DNA from: Protonemura montana | Lineage: Eukaryota > Arthropoda > Insecta > Plecoptera > Nemouridae | Assembly: GCA_947568835.1 (NCBI GenBank) | Contig: OX387608.1 | Span: 7,602,001-7,666,000 of the forward strand | Length of the DNA: 64,000 nt | Reading direction: 5' to 3' | In this document: positions 13,134-24,600 of the stretch, piece by piece | Position numbering within the stretch: position 1 is the first letter of the stretch | How the letters are laid out: every line of letters begins with the position of its first letter | Notes under the pieces: generated by a model | Told to the model about the DNA's origin: nothing | The model's input: only the letters and a program-made list of their open reading frames with translations | Database searches by the model: none | Program-made: the position numbers and the translations under genes

Positions 13134-16100
13134 AGCAAGCTTGATGGAACTTCTCAGGCTTCAATCGGTATGGGGAGGGTGCTAACAGAACGCACTTTTA
13201 TGTTTTTTTTAATGTACAGCTGTACTTTTAGGTCCGCAGGTGTGTACATTTACATACCCGTCCAAAGTCTCCGCTGACGCAGGATTGGAAAGCTGCATAA
13301 TTCCCTACAAAGAAGAAGTAACTAGTTCTGAATATTTTTAGTGCCAAAAATCGGTCATTATAACATAAATCAAGATTTGCTTTTGTTGTCACCTGATTAG
13401 TTCTCATCTACTGAGGCAAAGTTTGTTTTTTTTCTTTCTGGTTGAGCAAATTTGCAAGTGAAAGATTGTTTTTTGAAAATGGGTATTGAAGTATTATGTA
13501 AAAAAATTTTTTTTTTTTTCTATGAGATGTCAAGCACCTATGGTAAGCACCCACTTACCTATGGTTAGTGGAAGTGAGCCATGTTACGAAACGAAAAAAT
13601 ATTTTGGCTCCATTTAGCATTAAATATTCATTTTAGAAAAAAAAATCACTGACAACGAGTGCAAGTTGTCTTGAATTAGGTAGACTAAGGTCTAAAAGAC
13701 TATTTTTTTTTAATCGAACTTTTTTTTTAATTTGCGCCTCCAACGTATTCGCATCCACATCGAAACGCATTCCACAGCCTCTGGTTTGGAGCAAATGATG
13801 AGAATGGTGGCCAATGGAAGTGGCCTATTGTTGATGTTGTTGTTATTGTGGTCAGGCAAGTGTTGATGTTGCGTAGTGCCCGGCCACGTGGTTCCCTCTG
13901 TCAGGAGGTTTGTCAAACTCCCAAGGAAGACAACGCTTGCCAATTACATAAACTTGTTTAACCGTTCGTTCTGCAGTCATGAAGGAATCGTTGTAATATC
14001 TGAAATGGTCTACTGTTCAGAGATTTTTGTGCATAAGATTTATCTGTACAAGCTCGATTTAGTTGGGCTACTTGAAAAACGCAAAAAAAACGCACTTGAC
14101 TGGAGAAATGTATCCTAGATTCATAGATATTTATGCCAATAACGTACTGAGGTTGATACTTAAAATGCTACACAGACATAGGTGGGTGTTTGCATTCTTT
14201 TCTTAACTACCTATGCGGTTAGGTTTCGTGAAGGATCAGGATGTCGCCGAGTCTTTTTGGGTTTCAGAATCAGAACGACCGTGCCTTCTCACGTTCGCTG
14301 ATTTCGAGGTATGGAAGTATTGTAGATAACGAAGGAATGGGCGCGGAATGAGAAACCGGCCATGAACGGGATTCGAAAAGATTTAGAGTCGAACTTGTAG
14401 TTTGTTTTGGGTTAACGCTATAAATTCGACAATAAGCGTCAAAATGTGGTGCATTCCTTAACGCGTTTGCGTGATCTGCCCACTTACATAGTTTTAGTTG
14501 AATCTGTCCAGGAATAAGTTTCCGTCTATACATGCGCGAATATATCGTCCTAATTTCTAGCTTGTTATAGCTGTGCCCTTCGCTATGAGTGGTGGTGGGC
14601 CTATCTGAATTTAAAGCAATAGACGTAATACCAGCAACCTACATACCTACATTAAAAGAGACTTAAATATGTGTACTTGTATTTATTTATCATGAGATAA
14701 GCGTAATTTATGTCAATAACTAGGCCTCAGAAACCAAAAACAACCCCAGGGTGTTGTACGTAGGTAGAAAGATACCTAAACATATCCATTTGCAGAGAAA
14801 TAAACAATTGGGAATCTATATATCTACATATCGGCATTCATTTCCGGCAATTGAACTGTAACTACAAATTCCTCCAGCCACATTTCGACAACATATCAAG
14901 AATTGCAGAAATATCAAATCGTAAAAAAAAAAAACTTATATATTCTGTGAGCTAAATTGCAAAAAAAATTAGTTGTAACATATAAAAATGACAGCGGCAG
15001 CTTTGAGGTGTTTCAATCAGATTGACTATAGACACTTTTCGGCTAATTTTTTTTCTTGACGGCAACTGCTCTAGCAGTCTTTGCCCAAAAGCTAATGAGA
15101 AAACAACATAGCATCTATGCTAAGTCTAATCAAGGATTGGAGGGGACAATATTATTGTTTTTATATTACTATCTTATAGTTTAAGGCCACAGTGGCAATA
15201 ATTGAGCCCCTAGCAAAGACTTAAAAGAGAATAATTGTGTACTACGTTTAGTTGTAGTTACTTTAGGACTGGTACATGTAGGCGGTAGAAACCTAGAACG
15301 TTTTCTAGGTATAAGTAACAGTTCCGTTTATGTTCTGAAGTAACATAAATACAATTTCTATTGGCTAGTAATACTCACACTTGTTGTAACATATGTTCAC
15401 TGATATTACTTTATAAGACTGTACATGAGTTGTATTATATACTCCAATCATTTATCGCGACAATAATATTAATGACGAGTAAGTAGTTAACTTATTAACA
15501 AAATATTTTATGGAAATGTTTTACTAAACATATTGAACCCTAAGTCTGCATTCTTTAGATTAAATAACACAGAAATATTTTCTGGTTTCAAACTCAAATG
15601 TGTTTCCAAATTATGTATCATCTGAGCAAAATTGTTCTAAACTCCTCGGACTCGAGAAGCAAAATAGGTTAACTTTATTTTGTACGTCTAATTCACGTGG
15701 GTGACAATAAATAAGGTGAATTCGAAGTGGTATGAATAATTTACCGTTTAGAGGAGTGACTATTGACTGTAAAGATAGCAATTTAATTTTTTTACTTCTC
15801 TAGAACCTAAGTGTAATTTGACTAATATGTGGTTAAAAAAGTAGTTCTATTTCTTTTCTGAACTAGTTCTGTTTTTTAGTATTTTAAGTCCTGTAATACG
15901 TGGAATGAATAGCACAAATTAGAAGTTGTGTCCGTTTTTATTTCGGTGTAATATCCGTAATTTGCGGAGGCTGGGAGGTTGCAAGGGTCAAGCTGGGTAC
16001 GAAGGAGAGCCAAGATATTGTAAAAATGTTGAACTAATACTAAAATAATTAACTGTTGACTGTTCCGTGTTAGCTAGAATTTCGAGTATTGATAAATTAA

Positions 16101-16256
16101 TAAGTGGATTATTTACCTTGTTGAATGATATAATAGCATATTATACAAAATTATTATTATCTGTGCTGTGAATTGATGTATACCTATACCTAATTCTTGT
16201 AAATAGGAACCTTGTTGTGTATAAATGTCTGACAATAAACCTGTTGATTCAATCAA
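13134..16256 (+). other. Probable 3' UTR and downstream flank of the SLC6 gene
   Basis: No exon-like ORF is visible in this AT-rich 3.1 kb. It ends near an AATAAA followed by a TG/T-rich stretch. Long 3' UTRs are common for neural transporters, but without transcripts the UTR end is a guess. An ORF on the minus strand (13710-13943) has simple N/R/K-rich content and no recognisable domain. Confidence 0.45.
16234..16239 (+). terminator. Possible poly(A) signal of the SLC6 gene
   Basis: AATAAA is followed within 25 nt by TGTTGATTCAATCAATG and then a T-rich segment. It is 3.1 kb past the stop codon. Another AATAAA near 15708 is an alternative. Confidence 0.4.
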
Positions 16257-16900
16257 TGTTTATCTTTGCTTAGCAGTAGTCGTACACTTCTAAAAATTAA
16301 GGAAATGTCCAAGCAACTGCGCTTCACTTATTCAATTACTTTTACAATCGGTTAGTAGATGTTTGGCTTAAAATTTCACTAATTTTTCAAGACGTGTGCA
16401 TCCCCAAGCAGCCAAGAAAACTGGCAGCAATAACCAAAATCAGCATGTCGTAAACACATAATTTATTTATATTTATTTAAAATCTTTGTTAGCAAGTGCT
16501 TTTAGAGGTTAACAACTATACATTTCTGGAGACGATTTCACATATTCTGTGTTAATATTTTTAAAAGGCAGCCTTAAAAATGTGTTGATTTTACACAATT
16601 CTACATTCAGCTGGTTTTATAGTGTCTAGTAATACTTTAGAAGGTAATCGAGGCTTTTATATTAATAATATATTTAGGGTAGAGTGGATTATTTGCATCT
16701 CAAGTAAAATTTGTAAATGCACGTCGATTAGGAGACACTTTTTTTGGTCAAAGAACAAAAAACGTGACAATGTAATCTTAAATCAAAAATCGTACATTAT
16801 AACGATGCATTATCATCATTCATATCGTACCAGTCTGTCAGGCCACCTTTATTGCCTGCAACATGTTGGACTCATTCTCAAATCTGTAACATCTCAGTGG

Positions 16901-16940
16901 ATCTGTAGTCCCTTGATATCGATATCAAGGAACTACAGAT
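16901..16940. repeat. 40-bp near-perfect palindrome
   Basis: Two 20-nt arms meet at a GATATC/GATATC centre without a spacer. The only mismatch is 16910 against 16931. Confidence 0.95.
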
Positions 16941-17740
16941 AATTCATTAAGGATTCTTAATGAATAATTGGAAAAAAATAAAGCAGCAGTATGTTTTATA
17001 TGGCAATATAATTGTTTGGTATACAATTAACATAGAGTAGTTTCAGAGGTGCTTTTCAACCCTTTGTAGATATTGTCACATGGTTGGTGACATTGATCAT
17101 TTCCAATTGGCCCATTCTCACGGTCGAGTGACTGCACAATTTGGCTGTGCGTGCATTCGATTGGGCCGATCAATCCCGGAATTCTAGTGGCAACCAACCT
17201 GCAAAGCACAAAGTTAGACATCGAATCACTTACCATAATAATAATTATTATAATAATTTTTCTTTATTTCAGTGAGCAATGTAAAATGAACATTGTAGAA
17301 CAATTTGTTTATCACCTTGCTTCTTTCAAAAGAGGTTAATAATGGCAGCAGTCAAACCTTTTATTTATCAACCACGCTTTAACAGTATTTCAGTTTTGTT
17401 GTGTCCCGGTACCTGATGTGCCTGGGAACCATGGTCGTGCAGCCACACACTCACCTTTGTTCCAACGCTAATGGCACTTTTCTTCCATGCTTGCATGGAA
17501 TGTCATCCCTCATTTCTTTGATAAGGGTTCTGAGCACATTATACAGGAGCTCATAAGAGATAATACAGATTCTGTGGAAGGTGTGTCATCGCACATCAAA
17601 TAGTTCATACCAATCCATTTGACAATCAAAGAAGAAAAATATCAATACATTTCCTCCACTTTAAATTTGTAATGGCATATTCTAGATTCAAATACCTTTA
17701 CCTTCAAGCATCACCAACGCTATGATAGTGAGTTAGTAAT

Positions 17741-17799
17741 CTACAATCATAGAAAAAGGATTACCTAGGAACCTAATCCTTTTTCTATGCTACAATCAT
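17741..17799. repeat. 16-bp-stem hairpin flanked by 10-bp direct repeats
   Basis: Arms 17748-17763 and 17774-17789 are perfect reverse complements around a 10-nt loop. CTACAATCAT occurs at 17741-17750 and again at 17790-17799, so the hairpin sits inside a direct duplication. Confidence 0.9.
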
Positions 17800-18601
17800 C
17801 TTCAAGGAATTTTCGAAGTATAGCGGAATAGGTACGTAAATTAGCTGTAATTTTGTTTTGGTCAAAACCAGGATGTTTTGATTTTCCTTAATATCTAATA
17901 CACCGCTGGATAGCAAATACGCAACCATAAACTCAACACTTGTAAAGAACAGCAAGAAAGATATACCCGAAATAAACCTACCCAATCACACGGCTTCTTG
18001 GTCCGGACCAAAAACCATATAACCCGCCATCTTTGATATGTGAAAGCAAGTTTCACCAACAGCTCGCACCAAAATGTATATTTTACAAGGTTGTTGCACT
18101 TGTCTTGCCGGCTTCTTCCCGCGCTTCTGTCTGTCATAGAGCAGCAAATTTTGGCGCAACGGTTCCGATCAAAGGGTCTTTGGATCAAAGGTTCCGATCG
18201 AAGATAGCTACGATTGAATTTGCTTCCGAGTACAGTTTGAGATGGTTAGATTATAATTACATTAGATAACAGGATTTGAACATTTGAAGGTAAGCCCGCT
18301 CACAGTGACATTCGCAGTTCCTTTTTGGTTGTGATTTTATTTGACACAGTTGATTAATTTCCGCAACTGCCAGACCACTTGCCATGTGCCTTTGTATTTC
18401 TAAGGTTTTCAACTCGAAATCGTGGTGCCAGCAACAATAATAAACGAAATACAATATAAGACCTGAGCTTTCAAGCTTTCATTTCTCAAGCTCTTAAATG
18501 ATGTATGTCCCAGATTAGAGTATGGACAAAATATTAAGATGTATTAAGGTACCATCCCTTTCCGTAGCGCTAACTCACTGAACCTTTCTTTTAGGAAGAA
18601 A

Positions 18602-21600
18602 ATGTTCGAATACGACGATAGCGGGAGTGAAGGTGACTTTAGTCAAACTTTCAAAGAAGTGGACGCTTCCTTCGTCGTCAGTGATGCTCGAAAGTCCTTT
18701 GGCCGAACCTTCGACCCTCGAGCAATCCTCGGCGAATCAGATGAAAGTGACTACTCAAACTCTGATGTTGAAAAATCAATCAGTCCTGTTGTCCCTGTTA
18801 GAGCAAAAAATGTTCGTAGGCTGATTTCTTCGGACGATTCGTCGGAAACGGACATACCGAGAGAAGAACAAATCCAGGAAATATCGTCTGACAGTGAAGC
18901 GGCGTCCAGCCACACTGAAAAGATAATAGAGCTCAGTTCCGAAGACGACGACAATTTTGTGGTGTCTCCAGGATTATCTGTGGATTCACGAATACCAAAA
19001 TTGCCTGCCATACAACCAAATAAGCAGCCAGAAGTTAGCGCTGGACCCATTCAGAACCCAGGAGTTAGTGCTGGATCCACTCAGCAGCCAAGAGTTAGAA
19101 ATGGACCCTTTCAGCAGCCAGGAGTTAGTAATGGACCCACTCAGCGCTCAAGAAGTGATGGACCCTTTCAGCAGCCAGGAGTAAGTGCTGGATCCACTCA
19201 GCAGCCAGGAGTTAGTAATGGACCATCTCAGCGCTCAAGAAGTGATGGACCTTTTCAGCAGCCAGGAGTAAGTGATGGACCCACTCAGCAGCCAGGAGTT
19301 AGTAATGGACCATCTCAGCGCTCAAGAAGTGATGGACCCTTTCAGCAGCCAGGAGTAAGTGATGGACCCACTCAGCAGCCAGGAGTTAGTAATGGACCAT
19401 CTCAGCGCTCAAGAAGTGATGGACCCTTTCAGCAGCCAGGAGTTAGTGATGGACCCTCTCAGCGCCCAAGAGTTAGTCCTGGAACCATTCAAAAGCCGGG
19501 AGTTGCTACAGGCAGCTTCGAAGAGGCTCTTGCAGCAAACAAAGTCCAGGTGCTTGTAGCAAAGATTTCCGAGAAAAAGATGCAGTACTCGCAGATTCAG
19601 GTGTGTGGCAGTCATTTTGCTGGATGTAGTGGGTGAATGTCAGTGCGGTTGTGGTTTTAATGGCGATTGTTACAGGCTGCCCTTAAAGGGACCGAGGTCT
19701 CGCAGCTTTACGATGGAGGACAAAAGCTTCTGAACCGCGCGGCAATACTTTCAGACGAGATACTTGCGCTGGAAACAGCTGTGGCGACATTAGCGTCTAT
19801 AGACCCAGCTCCTTCGGAAGCCCAAGGAGTGCCCGTTGCGCGGACAGTTGTTCCCAAGGCGGTCGTTGCGGCACCTCAATGGAACGCCATACGCAACACA
19901 ACAGATATACAGCACGGGTTCGGCGCCAAAGGTACCCCACCTTTCAAGTGCTAATCCTGTGCCAATAGAAGGCGTCGCGTCTTGGGACATTCGGTGACTT
20001 TGTTGCTTGCTTGCAGCTCTGGAATCGTACACGGTGGAGCGCGACTCTGCGTTGGCGACACTGGCAAGCCTGCATCGTGCGCTGAAGACACGACCCGGAA
20101 AAGAAGTGGCCAAAGCACCACGGGCCCTGCGTTCAGACACAACGCTGATGCCACACCAGCTGAGGGCCTTGGCCTGGCTAGCTTGGCGAGAGGCTGGGGC
20201 AAAACCCTGCGGAGGAATACTCGGTAAACGTGAATAAAACTTGCACAGTCAATTACAGGCTTTAGCTAAGCATGAGCATGGTAAACCGTAAGACTTGAAA
20301 GCTTCCATCATGCTTGGCACGGGGCTCTTAAGGCTTTTCCTGGGTGCAGACAACATGTGTGACAGCCACCGATTCAATAATAATAAATTATTGTCAGGAT
20401 GATCAAATACATGATATTCAAACAGTCGTTATAAATAAATATGTACATATGTCACTGTCTTTTAACCTCTGTTTTTTTATGCTGTGATAAAATATACCTA
20501 CTAGGTAATTTTTTAGAGTTCTTTATATTTTTTGTGATTTTTGTATTTTATATTTTTTGAAAGCGCATTAAAACGTAATATTCTGCCACAGATTCCGCTA
20601 CGAACTGTTCCTTGTTTGTAAATGAATGTTTTATGTGGTAGACATCTATGTCAATCATATCATCTAGAAAACTTTTACAACGTAGACGAGTTTTTTATGT
20701 TAAATGCAACTCAAACCTGACAAAGTACATTCTATTAACCGACAATGTTTACGTCTGTATATATGTATTTCACTAACACATCTAAAAAAAATATGTAATA
20801 ATGCGTTGGTCTTGTGTTCCAGCTGACGACATGGGGCTGGGAAAGACGCTTGCGATGATTGCGCTGGTAATGTCAGACTTGGAGTCGCGGGACTCTGATA
20901 GTGAAGACGATGACTGCTATACCACGACCAAAAGTCACAGCAAGAAGAGTGGTGAGCTCAGTCTGTTAAGATATCCTACGTATTGTTATTGATCTCATTC
21001 CCTGGCAAGGAACATTGACTCATATGAAATGTACACTTACTGACTTGTAAAACGGTCCTGTACACGATAAGGTCATAGGAGAAGGGTAATAATAATAATT
21101 GTTATTAGTTTATAACACAATCAGCCAGTTGGTATGAGAATTGTCATGGTACACATAATACACATGTAGTACGTGGCTTGAATCACGCGCCTGTAATTCA
21201 TTCTGATAAGCCAGTTTCCCAATCGGTAGCTGCCTCACTTATGCAGATTTCTATCTCAAACCACAGGTCTGAATTTCAAAATTTTGGGGATAGAAGCAAA
21301 ACTCATGAGTGAGTCGTCTCTCCTTGAAACTCAGTTAGCTAAGGTACTGCTTTTCTAATATTGAAAAGAAAACAAGTTTTCTAACTCTGCTTCAGCTTCT
21401 GTTATCTTCAAATCAAAGCAGTCGTTCGACTCTAGACTTGACCTTTTTGATGCTGACTAGTTCGTGCAAGTTGGCAATAACAAGAAGGGAAAATAAGTGA
21501 ATTACTGATGTCGATTTCTTTGGTCTGACACATTTTGATGGCCAAAACAGCACCTCTGGTATCACGAGGAAATTAAATATATCATTTAAATATATCATTC

Positions 21601-24600
21601 AATAATTAAATACATTTATACAATTGTTCTTTTTATCATTCAAAAGTGATATAAGATCCGTTGAATTTTTTAGTGGAAATAAAACACGAGGTCTTTCTTT
21701 AAGGCAGAGGTGTAGGAAGCCATATCAATAATATTGCCTTGACAACTTAACTGGTTTCATGTTCTCTTCAAAGACTTCTTGTAGCTAATGATGCTACTTG
21801 ATGCTTTGATCAAGTGCTTCCATCACATGCTAGATTATGTGTTATAGTCAAAGGGGGCACTCTTGTCATCTGCCCGGCTAGCTTGGTTGGCCAATGGGAG
21901 GGCGAAGTACGTCGCCGCGTGAAGTCAGACAAAGCAACCGTTGAAGTCCACCATGGATCCAATCGAGAGAAGCGAGGCTACCGGTACGCTCTCAAACTAA
22001 AAACTCTACAGAGCTTGCAGTAATGACACATTTGAAGACTTTCAAACGTTAATATCTTCTCATTTCTTGCAGTTCTTTTAAAGTACCAAATGGTAAACAT
22101 GTTATATTTGCCAAATTTCTTGCAAATGTCTTCCAAATTGCCTCTTACCGCATGTTCTTTAAATAATTGCCATTCTCTGCTATTTATTGCGACAATTCAT
22201 CTGCACTTACCGCGATTTTCATGTCCCGTAATCTCAATTTGTCTGTCAGACTCGCTCGGCGCACCCTGGTGGTGTCCACGTACGCCATAGTGCGCACAGA
22301 GCACGCTTCGCATGGCGCCCTGCACCAGGTGCACTGGCGACGGATCATCTTGGACGAGGCACACGTCGTGCGCAACCATAAGAGCAAGACCGCCGAGGCC
22401 GTATTTTCTCTCATGGGAAGGTTCCGCTGGTGTCTCACGGGCACCCCGGTACACAACAAAGAGCTCGACCTATTTGCCCTCATCAAATTCATCGGTTGCA
22501 CGCCATTCGACGACGTAAACGTGAGTGGTTCGAACTCTAGGAACCTAATGACTTCTTCTTTTTTGTTCTACAATGATTCGTAAAGCAGCTCATGTGAAAT
22601 CCTCAAACAAAGTCGATGTGTAGCTGCCGACATTAAGGGTCTACCCACAATTGACATAGCAATCAACACTTGCACAAGCGCAAGGGTTTTAAAACTTGGT
22701 TGTCACTTGGGACTGCACACAGTTGACACAACTGTTAAAATATTCCAACTACTTGTGTGCTGTGCTTATGTCAACCATTCACAGAGAATTACTTTAACAA
22801 ACATGGGGGATGGTCTAGGTGTACTGACAACGTTTTTGACTGCTCCATTTTTAGATAATTTTTTTTTTATATATGTGTCTATTTAGAGATGGCCAAAAAC
22901 CATTGGTACCTGACGACTACTTTATGTAATTAGTCAGCGAGTAAAATTCAACGGTTTAATTGTACTGTAAAAATATCATTAAATGTGTAGGTTATGGCTG
23001 GGGAGAAAACGTTACTGTCATGCTTTCTGCGGAGCAAACTAGCCGACTTTACAATTAAATAATTGCTACTCAAAATATCGATGTATGTATGTCAATCGTT
23101 GAGGTTGGCATTAATAAAGGTTAAGTTAGTGTAAACCAGTCTCAAACGTGAGTAATCTGCGAGAATTTCATCACACCCGAAATTACCGTGACTCCACCAA
23201 TGAACTTTCTTCAGTTCCCTTTTTTTTTTGTCAGTAAAGTAGTCATTTGGCAGCCATCTTCGGCATTGACAGGTTAGCATAAGCGTTCGGAAAATACGGT
23301 AATATACTTAAATATCATCTCAAATGGACTCTGCTGAAAACACATTTCGGCTGAGCCAAAACCTTCTTTGTGTAGCGGCAGATTCAAAGCTTGAGGTTAA
23401 TTTTGCTGTGCAAGAGCTTACGTTTATTGCTGTTTCAACTGTGCTTTGCGTCATTAAGTGTTAGCCTGCGTTGTTTTGTGATTGGTCCCTTTGTGGTCAG
23501 GTGTGGAAACGCTGGATAGACAACAAAGGCAACAATGGGGCGGAACGGCTCAACCTATTGCTGGGCTGCTTGTTGCTTCGTCGGACCAAAGCTGAACTCC
23601 AGGGGAACGAAGAACTGCAGGGGCTCAGCTCCAAGGAACTACACACCTGTCACGTCGCGTTGACAGAGCAAGAGACAGCCGTCTACGAGAAAATTCTCGC
23701 TTTCTCAAAGTAATGTTGCACTCTGCTCAACCAACCAGTACCGTCCAATTTATTTATTTATTTATTTTGTTTGGCTACTGACAAGTTTCATAGTAATTGT
23801 ATGGCCTTATAGATTAGGTTTACCTATGGAAGTGTAAACAGTAATATACAATACAATAATAATAATATGATAAATAATTTATAATAATATTTATGTCTCC
23901 AAGAATGTTTCTGGATAGAGCAACTGGATCATTTTGCAGTAAAAATCTACTTTGATTGTTAATTGAAAAGCACAGCCAAAAACATCGTTATGGTTTTTAG
24001 ACTCGTGTCTGCTTTTTCTAACCTTAGCACTTATTTTGGAAAAAAAATCAAAACTGGGTTTTGAATGCTAAGGAAAAAACAAATAGTATTCCTGGAGTTA
24101 CTATTACTAGAGCGGTTGCTTAATATAAACTAATAAATATAAATATAAACTATTATATAACTTAGCATTCCAAAGCATTCGCGACCATTTAAATCTCAAC
24201 CAGCCATCCCTCTAAACACATATAAAGACAAATTTTTCTTTTTCAAGTTTTCCCATTTATTTTCCAAAACATAAAAAGACGCCGACGATTTGAGGCCGTC
24301 TCAATTTTTTTGGACCGATGTCGCTACCCGTATCTGGGCTAGCCGTGTGGTAACGTTACGATTGCCTACAGATCGATGTTCGCCAAGTTTCTCCAGCAAC
24401 GCCACGAGCGAGAGGCCATAAAAAACGGCGACACAAACTACAAGCCTCTCGATTTTAAGAACCGTGAGTAGCCACACGCTAGTCAACACTGTGCTGGGTC
24501 GACTAAAATCATCGTTGTGGTTCTAATCTCCGTTTTTGTCGGCATTCAGTTCAAGGCCAGGTGTTCGAGCCTGGAACAAAGCTGGGCAAGATGGCTGATA

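Larger units (their letters stand above)
16257..18594. other. Intergenic spacer with palindromes
   Basis: There is no convincing gene. It holds a 40-bp palindrome at 16901-16940 and a hairpin flanked by direct repeats at 17741-17799, both listed separately. The right end probably contains the TTF2 promoter and a 5' UTR intron, because CTTTCTTTTAG (ending 18594) is a good splice acceptor just before the TTF2 start codon. Confidence 0.6.

Noticed and set aside
22184..22501. Minus-strand ORFs over TTF2 exon 6
   Set aside because: They are antisense shadows of the helicase DEAH exon, with no domain of their own.
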